DNA of 56,894 nucleotides from Oligoflexia bacterium (GCA_019694465.1 JAIBBV010000017.1:1-56894), one strand, 5' to 3'; shown: positions 43,327-53,210, counted from the stretch's first letter. Translations and numbers: made by a program. Notes: generated by a model not told the origin, from the sequence alone.

Positions 43327-43391
43327 AGGCATCCAATATCACTAAGAATATGGAATTTCTAATCGTATTAGCTAGTTGCGAATTTTGGCTA

Positions 43392-45629
43392 CTAGAGCCA
43401 AGGCCCCTCATTCTCATCTTCGTCTGACATATCCTCTGGCATATTCCATTCAGCTCTAAGCACTGCTAGCTCCGCTTTGAGGGCGTCTGAGCGCTGTGGA
43501 TTTCCATTTAGCACTTGAGCTTCTGCTAACTCTTCGATCAGATCGAGAACACGCGAGCTTCTACGCAAACTTTCAGATTCCCGCCATTCCATAAGGGTCT
43601 GCTCTGCCTGAAAAATAAAGCCTTCTTTTCGCCCTGGCGTTCCACTCGCATCCGACCTAGCCGAAACTAATGTAGCGTAAGCTCGGCTAACTCGCGCGTA
43701 CATTAACTCTCTCTCTGTGACCGAATCCTGCGCGGCCTCGAACTCGCCAATAGCTCTTACGAAGGCGCCCTTAGCTTTACCCATATCATCGCGCGCTAAG
43801 CATACGTCGCCATAGGCACTATGCAGGCGAGCTCGAATAGCAAATGGGGTTTCCCCATACGCCTTATCCGCATGCCTCAGAGCGCGCACTATTATCTGCC
43901 CAGCAAGTTCATGCCTCTCTCGCCCCAAAAGGAATTGCCCATAACGATAGGCCGCTTCGTGATAAGCCGCAGGCTCCTGGTCGCACATCTCTTGACCAAC
44001 TTTATGCGCCCTCTCAATCCAGCGTTGCGCCAACTTTTCTTTACCAAGCCCCAAGTAATGCGAGGCAATATCAAGCAGCACATCTACTAAGGGCCCCTTT
44101 TGATCAGCGGACAACTCTCCTGCAGCTTTTAGCGCGGCTCTAAGGTAGCTCTTGCGCTCTTTGCTTTGGCCTGCACCATCAAATTCTGCAGCCAAATCCA
44201 AGTTCACCTGCACAAGCTCACCACACCACTTGGAGTCCGCAGATAAAAGGATAGAACGCGCCGTTTGGAGCTCCCTGATAGAAGCTTGCCGATCGCCTGT
44301 AGCCGCTAATAAGTCATAAATCTCTCTACGCACAGCCAATGACTCTCTGCTCACCCTGCCGGCCAGCTTCTCTGATATCTCTAAAGCTTTGCGTAGAGAC
44401 GCAAGTGCAGCGTCGGCATCCCCCTCTCGGCTACCCTGAAGGCGGGCCAAATCAATCAACATGGATCTTGCTTCAGCAAGCGAATCACGCTCTCCGACCG
44501 CCACTCGCAGTATAATTGCGCAAGCCTCCCGCAAATGCTGAATAGCTTCAGCCTTGAAGTCTCTCTGAACAGTGTCAGTCAGGAGTTGCTCTGATACATT
44601 TTCTTCTTCAAGCAGGGCGCGCCTTGAGGCTGCGCGATGTAACTCTGCCTTTAAGCCCATCTCCATTGGAAAATTCTCTGCAATTTCAAATGCGTTTGCT
44701 AGTCTGTCACCGGCTTCTGCAAATCGATCTGCCGCACATAATACCTCTATCTCCCGCAGCGCAACGAAAGCTGCACTCACCATTGCTTGGTCGTGTACGT
44801 CTTCCCCGGCTACACGTTCGAACGCTAGGCGCAGTTCACTAAAGCACTGCAAAGCAGCCGCATGCAGCCCAAGTGACGAAAATGCTTCACCTAACTTTAA
44901 GCGAGCGGACTGACCACTTTCAGTAGCAGCAGTGGAGCGACTTACGGCCGCCTCAAGCAATCGTATCCCAACTTCGGCCAACTGTTCCTGGTTTACCGAC
45001 TCTAGAACCAAGCCACTACCGACCTCGACCAAGCCAGCAACCAACTCTCTACGCTCGTCTTCAGGTGCTGAATATATAGAATCGAATTGTGCAATTGCCT
45101 CCTCCGAAAACTTCTCTGCCGCCTGAAAACGACCTAGCTGCAGCGCACATTTGGCTAATTCGCCATTGGCCTCCATTCTAATATATTGGGCATGCGGGCC
45201 TTCCGAATTCACGTATAAAATACTTAGCTCAAAACAGGAGCTGGCTTCCTGAAAATGTCCATTGAAGGCATTCGCTTGCCCCAAATGCAGGTATGCAATT
45301 GGGAGCTGCAGAGGCGCGTCCTTTGTCTGACCAAGTCTAGTTGCTGCGAGAGCATCTTCTAAAGCGGCTTCGGCAATTTGGAGCGCCGCGATTCCATCAC
45401 CTGCAAACAAGCAGGCTTGCAGCGAAGCCTTATAGTCACCATGCACAAGCGTTGAATTCTCGTGCAAAAATGGCTTGGCTCCCTGACGCTGTAGGCGATC
45501 TCCTATGCTTACAACTAATTCTTGTAAGGCAGTACGAGGGTCAGCCACAAAGGCCACTTCTTGAGGCATAGCAGCCGAAGCTGGCGTAGGTGGTGAGAAA
45601 GCTGCTGGTTGGCGTGAACTACGTGACAT
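43392..45629 (-). CDS. Helical-repeat (TPR-like) protein, 745 residues
   Basis: The protein is an almost continuous array of helix pairs with TPR-like spacing, e.g. PIAYLHLGQANAFNGHFQEASSCFELSILY, NGELAKCALQLGRFQAAEKFSEEAIAQF and YGDVCLARDDMGKAKGAFVRAIGEFE, from about residue 70 to 700. No catalytic domain, signal peptide or membrane segment is seen. The first 30 residues are Pro/Ala/Ser-rich. The last 15 are acidic. The ATG at 45629 is chosen over an in-frame GTG at 45671. It probably scaffolds protein complexes. A 17-bp palindrome (45704-45720) lies in its upstream region. Confidence 0.82.
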   Translation of the reverse strand: MSRSSRQPAAFSPPTPASAAMPQEVAFVADPRTALQELVVSIGDRLQRQGAKPFLHENSTLVHGDYKASLQACLFAGDGIAALQIAEAALEDALAATRLGQTKDAPLQLPIAYLHLGQANAFNGHFQEASSCFELSILYVNSEGPHAQYIRMEANGELAKCALQLGRFQAAEKFSEEAIAQFDSIYSAPEDERRELVAGLVEVGSGLVLESVNQEQLAEVGIRLLEAAVSRSTAATESGQSARLKLGEAFSSLGLHAAALQCFSELRLAFERVAGEDVHDQAMVSAAFVALREIEVLCAADRFAEAGDRLANAFEIAENFPMEMGLKAELHRAASRRALLEEENVSEQLLTDTVQRDFKAEAIQHLREACAIILRVAVGERDSLAEARSMLIDLARLQGSREGDADAALASLRKALEISEKLAGRVSRESLAVRREIYDLLAATGDRQASIRELQTARSILLSADSKWCGELVQVNLDLAAEFDGAGQSKERKSYLRAALKAAGELSADQKGPLVDVLLDIASHYLGLGKEKLAQRWIERAHKVGQEMCDQEPAAYHEAAYRYGQFLLGRERHELAGQIIVRALRHADKAYGETPFAIRARLHSAYGDVCLARDDMGKAKGAFVRAIGEFEAAQDSVTERELMYARVSRAYATLVSARSDASGTPGRKEGFIFQAEQTLMEWRESESLRRSSRVLDLIEELAEAQVLNGNPQRSDALKAELAVLRAEWNMPEDMSDEDENEGPWL

Positions 45630-45703
45630 CTGCACAACTTCAAGGGGCAGATTAAAACTTTGCGGCCCCACTAGTGATAGACACTACCAGAAAGCCGATT
45701 CTT

Positions 45704-45720
45704 ACTAAAATGATTTTAGT
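45704..45720. promoter_or_regulatory. 17-bp palindrome upstream of the TPR-like gene
   Basis: ACTAAAA-TGA-TTTTAGT, perfect 7-bp arms, between the DTW gene stop and the 745-residue gene start. Its size suits a dimeric repressor site. A -10/-35 pair was not clear. Confidence 0.45.
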
Positions 45721-45769
45721 GCTCCTGGTAAATTAGAGCTGAAGCGCTTTTAGCCTGTTGGGCACAATC

Positions 45770-46426
45770 CTAGGCAGGCCTAGGCTTACGTTTACGGTGG
45801 CGGGCCTGGTTGGAAAAACGGGGCAGGAAACGCATTTGCCTCTCAATCATCAAGTCGAAGGCCATCAGTAAATTCTCGTACTGCTCAACTGGGCTGTTCC
45901 TCATATTTCGTGGGGCCGTCAGGCGTAGGGCGTATGCGAGTGATTCTAAACTGCTAAGACAATGCAGCTTGGGCTGACGCCTAATTTCATAGCGTGAAAC
46001 AAAGGCGCTTCTAAAACTTAGGCGTGGAAATGTAGATAGCAGTTGTGAGCGACGAAACACCTTACCAGCCTCACTCCACGTGCCATCCAAAACTATAAGC
46101 ACATGTTGCTCCCCTAGTTCCGTGTCTTCACAGGCTGCTGCTTCAGGCCCCGGATAAAGAATGACTGGTTGTCGCCCACGCAAAAACCCATTCACTTGCT
46201 CGGCGCTAAAGGCCACGCCCCTTTGTAGCTCAAAGTTAGTAATTACAGATTGAATGATTTTTGCAGTGCTATAATATTTTCCGCGCTCATGCGGGTGCTG
46301 CAACATTAACACGTCACAGTGGGCGCGAAATGGCGGCACCAAATTGCACAAACACAGCTGCGTGGGCCTAAAGCAGCGAAAGCAGGTAGGCCGTCCTTCC
46401 GCGATAGCGACCAAATCACGCTTCAT
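45770..46426 (-). CDS. DTW-domain tRNA-uridine aminocarboxypropyltransferase
   Basis: A 218-residue protein. A zinc-ribbon-like start CFRCFRPTQLCLC (about 18-30) is followed by the DTW core: MLQHPHERGKYYSTAKI, VILYPGPEA, and LDGTWSEAGKVFRRS with the name-giving D-x-TW. A later YEIRRQPKLHCLSSLESLAYAL completes the family pattern. DTW enzymes such as TapT (YfiP) add an aminocarboxypropyl group from SAM to a uridine in tRNA. Its ATG overlaps the prfC stop as ATGA, so the two translation-related genes are coupled. A basic tail (RKRKPRPA) may bind RNA. Confidence 0.9.
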   Translation of the reverse strand: MKRDLVAIAEGRPTCFRCFRPTQLCLCNLVPPFRAHCDVLMLQHPHERGKYYSTAKIIQSVITNFELQRGVAFSAEQVNGFLRGRQPVILYPGPEAAACEDTELGEQHVLIVLDGTWSEAGKVFRRSQLLSTFPRLSFRSAFVSRYEIRRQPKLHCLSSLESLAYALRLTAPRNMRNSPVEQYENLLMAFDLMIERQMRFLPRFSNQARHRKRKPRPA

Positions 46427-48039
46427 GCAATAAAATCTTTAAGCTCAATTCCGGGGTTACGCTCAAGCACAAAGCGTCGCTCCCAGTTACCCGAGAAAAG
46501 AATCACTACTCGACCAAAGCGGTCACGTGCTAGCGCCGAGGACTGAGGTCGACGCAGTGATGAGGCATCGCCCATCACCCAGGCTGATTCCTGATATGGC
46601 ATCATATCCATGATGGTTTCTACGTTATATTCATCCTGCAAACGATACTGCAGCACATCGAATTGTAGTCGCCCCACAGCCGCAATAATTGGCGTGCCAT
46701 CAGGATTATCGAAAGGCCGCAAGAGCTGGACGGCCCCCTCTTCGCATAGCTGGCGAATCCCTTTTTCAAATGACTTGTGACGCATCACATCCTTGGGGCG
46801 AATCTGGGCCATAACTTCAGGCGGGAAAGATGGCATTGGCTTAAAGTTGAACTTCCCGCCGCAAGAAACCGTGTCGCCAATCGAGAACACACCAGGGTTG
46901 ATCACCCCTACTATGTCGCCTGCATATGCCATATCCACGGTGGCACGATCCTGCGCGACTAAACTATATGAACGCGACAGGCGCACATCCTTTCCAGAGC
47001 GGTGGTGCTTCACAACCATATCGCGCTCGAATCGCCCCGAGCACACACGCATAAACGCCATGCTGTCGCGATGCTTTGGGTTCATATTAGCTTGAATCTT
47101 GAAGACAAACGCGCTGAACAGCTCTGCGCTCGGCTCGACTGGATAGTCGCTACCATCCTCGCCTGCAGCAACAGTCACCCTTGGCGGGGAGGCTAAATTA
47201 ACGAAGCTGTCAAAAAATGGCTCTACTCCGAAATTTGTCAGTGCCGAGCCAAAGAATACAGGCGTGACTTGCCCAGCCAAAAATGCTTCACGTGAGAAGC
47301 TATTTCCAGCGACTTCCAACAGATTCAGATCCTCGTCTAATTTTTTCACAAGGTCCGGGTCGATTTTAAGATCTGGGTCGCTCTGCAAAGCCTCGCGCTG
47401 GATGCGCCTAATTTCCGCACGCTGAGCTCCACCTGACTCGCCACGCTCGAACAGCGAGACCTCACCTGACTGGCAATCAGCAACGCCGACAAAGCTCCTG
47501 CCAGCGCCAATCGGCCAGTTACGTGGCGATGACTTAATATTGAGAACCTTCTCAACTTCATCCAGCAATTCAAAGCCATCACGTGCGGGCAGATCCATTT
47601 TATTGATGAAGGTAAGAATGGGAATGCCACGCAGACGACACACTTCAAAAAGCTTGCGCGTTTGAGTTTCAACACCCTTTGAGGCATCGATCACCATTAC
47701 TGCTGTGTCAGCTGCTGTTAACGTGCGGTAGGTATCCTCCGAAAAATCCTGGTGTCCAGGCGTATCAAGAAGGTTAATGATGGTATTCTTGTACTTAAAC
47801 TGCATGGCTGATGCAGTAATCGAAATGCCACGCTCCTGCTCCATCGCCATCCAGTCTGAACTTGTGGCCTTGCTGCCCTTTCGACCGCGCACCATTCCAG
47901 CAGTACGCACCATTCCAGAGTAAAGCAGCAGCTTTTCTGTAAGCGTGGTCTTTCCGGCGTCGGGGTGTGAGATAATAGCGAACGTACGTCGCTGCGCGAC
48001 TTCCGCACTTATGATGCCTTTTTGCTGCTCTAGAGCCAT
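46423..48039 (-). CDS. prfC: Peptide chain release factor 3
   Basis: A 538-residue translational GTPase with G1 SHPDAGKTTL (about 25-34), G2 RGISITASAM, G3 LDTPGHQDFSEDTY, and G4 FINKMDLPARD. The SDWMAMEQ-E-RGI segment is characteristic of RF3 rather than EF-G. RF3 recycles RF1/RF2 after termination. AGAGG lies eight bases before the ATG. It is the first gene of the prfC-DTW pair. Length is close to the E. coli 529. Confidence 0.97.
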   Translation of the reverse strand: MALEQQKGIISAEVAQRRTFAIISHPDAGKTTLTEKLLLYSGMVRTAGMVRGRKGSKATSSDWMAMEQERGISITASAMQFKYKNTIINLLDTPGHQDFSEDTYRTLTAADTAVMVIDASKGVETQTRKLFEVCRLRGIPILTFINKMDLPARDGFELLDEVEKVLNIKSSPRNWPIGAGRSFVGVADCQSGEVSLFERGESGGAQRAEIRRIQREALQSDPDLKIDPDLVKKLDEDLNLLEVAGNSFSREAFLAGQVTPVFFGSALTNFGVEPFFDSFVNLASPPRVTVAAGEDGSDYPVEPSAELFSAFVFKIQANMNPKHRDSMAFMRVCSGRFERDMVVKHHRSGKDVRLSRSYSLVAQDRATVDMAYAGDIVGVINPGVFSIGDTVSCGGKFNFKPMPSFPPEVMAQIRPKDVMRHKSFEKGIRQLCEEGAVQLLRPFDNPDGTPIIAAVGRLQFDVLQYRLQDEYNVETIMDMMPYQESAWVMGDASSLRRPQSSALARDRFGRVVILFSGNWERRFVLERNPGIELKDFIA

Positions 48040-48213
48040 TCAAACAACCTCTAATCTAAGGCACCTATGTAATGCCGTAACGGCAGCGCAGTCAAACCAT
48101 CAAAATCGACGAAAAAGGCGGCTTGCCCAAAAGAAATATATCAATGTTTTCAAGCTGTTGAAAATTTCCTTCCAAAAAGACTTGGGTAAATGTCACAAGT
48201 TTGGGTAGACTCG

Positions 48214-48361
48214 CATAATGTTAATGAACGTCGACGTTGACGTTACGACTAATTACTTAGTCGTAATTTGGCGCTGACGTCCACACACATACAGTAACAA
48301 CCTCTAGACACTAGACACCTAACAGGCCTGAACCACCTACGCGGTTCAGGCCTGTTTTTTT
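48214..48361 (+). ncRNA. Candidate structured small RNA
   Basis: The plus strand of this gene-free stretch has a possible promoter (ATGTCA at 48190-48195, 18 bases, CATAAT at 48214-48219), a perfect 10-bp hairpin TTACGACTAA-TTAC-TTAGTCGTAA (48243-48266) and a strong terminator at 48321-48361. No open frame of note lies between. A transcript of about 135 nt starting near 48226 would fit a small RNA. The terminator cannot serve the divergent prfC gene, which runs the other way, so something on the plus strand needs it. It could alternatively be an attenuated leader for the TPR gene downstream. Confidence 0.45.
48321..48361 (+). terminator. Strong intrinsic terminator without an assigned gene
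   Basis: AACAGGCCTGAACC (48321-48334) pairs perfectly with GGTTCAGGCCTGTT (48343-48356) around an 8-base loop and runs into seven to eight T residues. Confidence 0.9.
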
Positions 48362-48535
48362 ATACCCATTCGCCAACATCAACCCTGGGCAGCTGCTATT
48401 CGCGGCTCCTAAAATAGCTCTGGCTGGGGCTTAGCCCGACTTGAACAGCCTACGATACTACCTGAGAATCAAGATCGCGTTGCTCAAGAGCCCAAAAACG
48501 CTTAAATTGTGCGTGGGTCAAGTGTAGAGAGGTTT

Positions 48536-50716
48536 ATGATGCGCTTCAGAGCAAAATCCAATTATTTAAAGCAAAACATCCAGAACACATATCAGTCAAA
48601 TAGCTTAGACCCACAAAGGCCCCCCTTGCATAGCGAGCGCTGGCTAAGCTGGACAGCACTCAAATCACTCTCAGTTGCTGCTGTTGTTTGTAGCGGATTA
48701 GCAGCATGCAACCCAAAACCTACTGGCCCGCAGCACTACGATGCAGCTCTTCGGTCCCAAGAAGGGGGTGACATTAACTCTGCCATTCAGGGCTATAGGC
48801 GCGCAGCCCAAGCCAACCCCAAGGACTTCCGAGCACATGTAAACTTAGGTGCAATTTACTTTGAACTTGGCAGACTGGAGGAAGCTGCTAGTGAGTATGT
48901 GCAGGCCCTGCGCATAAATTCTTCAGACGAGTTAGCACTTAACAACTTAGGCCTAACGCTATTCAAGCTACGCCGCTATCCACAGTCTGCTTCTTATTAT
49001 CGCAGAGCTTTGGCACTTCGACCCAACGCACAGGGATTTATGAACCTTGGCATGGTCTATGCTGCGTCTGGCGCTGCAGATAAGGCTGTTGAGCAGTACC
49101 GCCGCGCCTCACAGCTTGATCCACATAATAGCGATGCCCACCTTCAGCTTGGCCTGACACTAATAGACCTAGGTCGCAAAGCTGAGGCAATACAAGTATG
49201 GAAGACAGCGGTTCAGAACGGAGCAGCGTCACCTGCCATTTTTTATTACCTAGGCGTTTCTGAACTTGACCAAGGACGCCGTCCTGCCGCGCGAGATTTC
49301 TTTCAACGCGCCCTTTCACTAGATCCAAACTATGCCGATGCCCACAATGGACTTGGTAATGTGTACTTGCAGGAGGGTCAGCTTCCACTCGCTATGAAAG
49401 AGTGGGAGCGCGCCGTTGCTAGCATGTCACGTGATAGCGGCGTAGAAGCCAAAAATGGTCTAATCCTCTCTACTCAAGGTCGTGGCCCCACACGTAGCCC
49501 TGACTTCCAAACAGTCGTCGGAGTTAATGTTTCAGCAGTAGCTGCAAGTGGCAAGAAAGGTTACGAGCTACTACAGGCTGGGAATTGGGACGAAGCTATT
49601 TCTGAATTTCAACGTGCACTAAGCGTGACGCCACAAGATGCGAATTTGCATGTTAACTTAGGTTACGCTCTGGCGCGCCGCGGACGTTTAGATGAGGCAC
49701 TGCAATTATGGAAAAAGGCGGTCAGCCTAGACCTGCGCTCCCCCTACGCCCGATACAATCTCGGGGTAGTTGCTTTACAACGTGGCAACTTGGACGAAGC
49801 GCTTGATTACTTAAAGACTGCCGCCTCGCTGGCCCCACAACTTGCAGCAGCCCAACGTGCTTTAGGCGGCGTGTATTTACGCAAAGGGCAGTATGGCTCG
49901 GCCGTTGAGTCTTACACCGAGGCTATTGAACTTGAGCCAAATCAGTCGGAAACCTACAATGACCTAGGCCTAGCATACGCAAAGCAGAAGAAATTTCGTG
50001 AAGCCGTCCAGCAGTACAAGACCGCCTTGCGACTCGACCCTGGCCTCCTGAAACCACGCTACAATCTTGGGCTGGCGCATATTTTATTGGGAGAGTACAG
50101 CGCCGCTGGTCCATACTTAGAAGAACTAGTAGCAAAAGATTCATCCGACGTTGATGCGCGCATTAACCTTGGTTATGCCTTGGCGATGCTTGGCAAGCTT
50201 GATCAGGCCAGTAACCAATGGCGTGAAGCTCTAAAGGCAAATGCGGGAGCATCTTTGGCCTCAAATAACCTGGGCGTCTTGGCATTTACTCAGGGGAATT
50301 ACGACGAAGCGGTAGCACAGTATAAGGCTGCGATTAAGAGTGACCCCAATCTGGCAGAGGCTTTTAATAACCTGGCGGCCGCCTACGTGAAGCAAAACAA
50401 AACTGATGACGCCATAAATGCCTACGAGACTTCCGTGCGCTCAAATCCATCCGACTACGAAGCGCGCCGCAACTTGGGCCATTTATACCTGATGAAGGAG
50501 AAGCCAGTTGAAGCCCTGACCCATCTGAAAGTAGCGATAGTTGCCAATCCCAAGGACGCTGAAGCCTTCTTTAATCTGGGAATTGCGTATCAGATGTTAG
50601 GCCATAAGAAAGAGGCAGTGTCGTTCTATAAAAAATTCATTGAGGTCGCTTCAGACAACCCTAAGTACTACGATTCAATCATAAAGGCCGAACGGGCAAT
50701 TTACGAGCTTAAGTAG
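48536..50716 (+). CDS. TPR-repeat lipoprotein
   Basis: A 726-residue protein. An unusually long basic N-region (about 40 residues) precedes a hydrophobic stretch and the lipobox SGLAAC. Nearly all the rest is tetratricopeptide repeats, about 18 of 34 residues, typified by AHVNLGAIYFELGRLEEAASEYVQALRI. One irregular gap occurs near residues 300-340 (SRDSGVEAKNGLI, then TRSPDFQTVVGVNV). Such proteins are periplasmic scaffolds for outer-membrane assembly, pili or polysaccharide export. Start is the ATGATG at 48536/48539 behind GAGAGG. It precedes a membrane protein gene by about 270 bases on the same strand. Confidence 0.88.
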   Translation: MMRFRAKSNYLKQNIQNTYQSNSLDPQRPPLHSERWLSWTALKSLSVAAVVCSGLAACNPKPTGPQHYDAALRSQEGGDINSAIQGYRRAAQANPKDFRAHVNLGAIYFELGRLEEAASEYVQALRINSSDELALNNLGLTLFKLRRYPQSASYYRRALALRPNAQGFMNLGMVYAASGAADKAVEQYRRASQLDPHNSDAHLQLGLTLIDLGRKAEAIQVWKTAVQNGAASPAIFYYLGVSELDQGRRPAARDFFQRALSLDPNYADAHNGLGNVYLQEGQLPLAMKEWERAVASMSRDSGVEAKNGLILSTQGRGPTRSPDFQTVVGVNVSAVAASGKKGYELLQAGNWDEAISEFQRALSVTPQDANLHVNLGYALARRGRLDEALQLWKKAVSLDLRSPYARYNLGVVALQRGNLDEALDYLKTAASLAPQLAAAQRALGGVYLRKGQYGSAVESYTEAIELEPNQSETYNDLGLAYAKQKKFREAVQQYKTALRLDPGLLKPRYNLGLAHILLGEYSAAGPYLEELVAKDSSDVDARINLGYALAMLGKLDQASNQWREALKANAGASLASNNLGVLAFTQGNYDEAVAQYKAAIKSDPNLAEAFNNLAAAYVKQNKTDDAINAYETSVRSNPSDYEARRNLGHLYLMKEKPVEALTHLKVAIVANPKDAEAFFNLGIAYQMLGHKKEAVSFYKKFIEVASDNPKYYDSIIKAERAIYELK

Positions 50717-50984
50717 ACTCGCAGGTACCACAGCCCTAGGTTTCCTAATGCCGCTGGCGTCACAGCCTGGCGTTGGCGATTCCCTAAGCTGGCCCGCAGC
50801 ACAGTCCAAAGCAATTCCGTTCATTAAGCTAACTGACTGTAATCTCAGATGAAATTATAAGATTTTAGTTGTTTTTGATGACTCCTTTTCCTAAACTGAG
50901 ACCATAACAAAGTCGAGAGTACAAAAGGGGCTCTTGCTGCGGGGAAGGCAGTACGGGTTTGTTTTTTTCTTCAGGTTTTTAAGC

Positions 50985-51839
50985 ATGTCGGATGTGTTGG
51001 AGTCACGCCAGTCTAGAGGTGGTATGCGTCTCGAAACGCGATCGTCCAACCTTGCGCCGGCAATTGCGGAGCAACGTGACCTTGTAAGCTCTCCTGTTGA
51101 AAGCACTGAAATAATTGAGCATCCACGCGCCCGTGAAGAGCAAGAAACGCATGAGCGGGCCCGCCATATTCTGCGCCACTGGGCCTTCATGGTCTCCGGT
51201 GTAATCCTGGGCGCTGCGCTCATAATATTTGTAAGACTATCATCGCATCAACAAGAAGTGGCCACACAATTGGCTGCGCCAGCCGCCGTTGAACAGAGCA
51301 CTGCAATTAAAGTTTCTGCAAGCGAGGCGCCGGCTCTACAACAGCCTGCATCTCAATCGGCCCAAGCAGCAGCTCCCGTAACTGAGCAACAGCCAGTGCT
51401 ACAGGCTAATTCTCAACCAGAGTCACTTTCAATTGTTGAACACGCTAAGGGACGTCCAGTAGGAATCGAACCAAGAAAATTTCTGTTCGTCTCAGAAGGT
51501 CTGAGAACCTACGATTCAACCCTTATTCCAGCTAATAGCGCTAGTAGTCTCGAAGGCCGAGGCGGCGCAGCACCAGCACTTTCACTACGCCCTCTGGATG
51601 GAGGCGCCGGTCGCTACCAGCTAAACGGTACAAATGTAGAATGGCAAGGCGCCTGGCAGGCTGATGACCCGGCCTACAATCTACGCCTAGGTGGTGCCTA
51701 TACCGATTACTTGAACCGCACTTTTGGAAATGGCGCCGTGAGCAGCCTTTCAGCGATCAACAAAGAGCCGACTAACTTGCTTGGAAAGACAGCCCGGCCT
51801 GCCACACAACTATCGGCACCGAAGACCTATTCAAAGTAG
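50985..51839 (+). CDS. Single-pass inner-membrane protein of unknown function, 284 residues
   Basis: A 65-residue charged cytoplasmic N-terminus, one transmembrane helix (about 66-85: HWAFMVSGVILGAALIIFVRL) and a periplasmic region. The latter has a low-complexity Ala/Gln/Pro linker (about 90-160), then a small compact domain (about 165-275) with SLRPLDGGAGRYQLNGTNVEWQGAWQADDP and YLNRTFGNGAVSSLSAINKEPTNL. This layout resembles TonB- or SPOR-type envelope-spanning proteins but no family is recognised. The ATG at 50985 is preferred to an in-frame start at 50934. The Shine-Dalgarno is weak (AGG, nine bases). Confidence 0.65.
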   Translation: MSDVLESRQSRGGMRLETRSSNLAPAIAEQRDLVSSPVESTEIIEHPRAREEQETHERARHILRHWAFMVSGVILGAALIIFVRLSSHQQEVATQLAAPAAVEQSTAIKVSASEAPALQQPASQSAQAAAPVTEQQPVLQANSQPESLSIVEHAKGRPVGIEPRKFLFVSEGLRTYDSTLIPANSASSLEGRGGAAPALSLRPLDGGAGRYQLNGTNVEWQGAWQADDPAYNLRLGGAYTDYLNRTFGNGAVSSLSAINKEPTNLLGKTARPATQLSAPKTYSK

Positions 51840-52174
51840 CTATAGTTACAGCAAAGAATTTTGCTACGGCTTTACGTCACGCGCTAAAGTCATCATCACC
51901 GAACGGACATTCGCCCACTTTAGGTAAGAAGTGTTTTCTGAAGTACAGTAATCAAAGGTCGGGGATTGCAACTGGCCTCGCATTCGCGAATCTAATTATT
52001 TAGACCAGCAATGCGTGAGCATACGAGTTAAAAGCAGACTTTTACAAATAGAATTACCTTTCGCACACTCCCGCCCTGCTCCAAGGTGCTCAACTGGTCC
52101 GAGCCCTTGGGGCGGGGCTTTTTATTCCAGAATATCCGAATTTCAGAGCGGGCTACTGCAGCACAGAGCGCCCA
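51840..52174. other. Convergent intergenic region
   Basis: About 335 bases between the membrane protein gene and trmJ, without a supported gene. The one structure is a short hairpin with T tail at 52102-52124 (listed separately). Confidence 0.5.
52102..52124 (+). terminator. Possible intrinsic terminator
   Basis: AGCCC (52102-52106) pairs with GGGCT (52115-52119) around a G-rich loop, followed by TTTTATT. The stem is short but the T tail is good for plus-strand transcripts. Confidence 0.5.
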
Positions 52175-52933
52175 TCACTTTTGGCTTGGCTCGTTCCCCA
52201 CAAGTTTGAGCCCTCGTTCCAGTCGCGCGAAAAGCGCCAGCAAAATACCAATCTCGCGCTTATCCGGCTGAATTCGGCGAAAGAGGTTCTTCACTAAACC
52301 GGGGATGGGCTCGGGCGTACCTTCACGAAAAAAACCACATTCTGTCAGCACACGCTCGACTAATCGATCAAGTTGATAAAAGTCGTTCCAATCAGGAGCA
52401 TGCGCCGGATTAATAGCGCTCATGCCACTCCAATTCTGCCGGGTAAGCTCAAACAGCGCGAGCAATACCGCCTGCGCCAAATTGAATGACGGATACGCTG
52501 TTGTTGAAGGGATACGCACTAACCAGCGACAATGCTCAATATGATCAGTCCTTAAGCCAGTATCTTCAGGCCCAAATACCAAAGCCGTGCTCTTCATGGG
52601 CAGCGCGCGAAAGTCAGACACCCATTCAGGCAACATGAGATTGAAGCGATTTTTCCCCTCCCGTCCCGAGAAACCCACCACATCCTGAATGCCTCCGAGC
52701 GCCTCTGGCAAAGAATCATGGAACTGCGCCGCGTCAATAATATCCTTAGCCCACCTACCAGTAACCTCTGCTTTATGGCGCTGGAAATTCGCAGGAGCCA
52801 CCAGATGCAGTTTAGAAAATCCAAGATTTTTCATAGCCCGCGCAACCGAGCCAATATTTAGGCTATCCTCGGTTTCAACCAGGACAACGTGCACGAATTC
52901 ATTCAAAACATGTGGAGCTAAATCTTGTGACAT
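52175..52933 (-). CDS. trmJ: tRNA (cytidine/uridine-2'-O-)-methyltransferase TrmJ-like (SPOUT)
   Basis: A 252-residue SPOUT-fold enzyme methylating the 2'-hydroxyl at position 32 of tRNA in characterised relatives. Family motifs are VVLVETEDSLNIGSVARAMKNLGF near the start, then ALVFGPEDTGLRTDHIEHC and IPSTTAYPSFNLAQAVLLALFEL forming the knotted SAM site. The C-terminal extension (about 160-250) is helical, as in TrmJ. The ATG at 52933 is used. An in-frame TTG at 52960 with no better ribosome site would add nine residues. It converges with the membrane protein gene. Confidence 0.92.
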   Translation of the reverse strand: MSQDLAPHVLNEFVHVVLVETEDSLNIGSVARAMKNLGFSKLHLVAPANFQRHKAEVTGRWAKDIIDAAQFHDSLPEALGGIQDVVGFSGREGKNRFNLMLPEWVSDFRALPMKSTALVFGPEDTGLRTDHIEHCRWLVRIPSTTAYPSFNLAQAVLLALFELTRQNWSGMSAINPAHAPDWNDFYQLDRLVERVLTECGFFREGTPEPIPGLVKNLFRRIQPDKREIGILLALFARLERGLKLVGNEPSQK

Positions 52934-53158
52934 ATATGATTGACGCAATTCCGGAATCAACCCAAGCGCAGCTAATAAAAGCTCATCTTACTACCCTAGC
53001 TCTTTATCTCTCCAATTTCCAATAACAGAGCTACTAATCAGGCCAGCTGCTTCAAAATGAGGCAGGTTCCATCTGGCCAGCGCTGCTAGAAGCGCTTAAC
53101 GCGCAGCTTAGATGAAAGAGGTAAGGTGCAGACAGGTATAACCATAACTAAGGCCCGC

Positions 53159-53191
53159 GGGGCGCTGCGGAATTTTCTCCCACAGCGCCCC
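53159..53191 (-). terminator. Hairpin after the MFS gene
   Basis: GGGGCGCTG (53159-53167) pairs perfectly with CAGCGCCCC (53183-53191) around a 15-base loop, 20 bases past the MFS stop on the minus strand. No T run follows, so it may be a stability hairpin or a factor-dependent end. Confidence 0.5.
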
Positions 53192-53210
53192 TTGTGCCCA
53201 ACCTCAGCGT

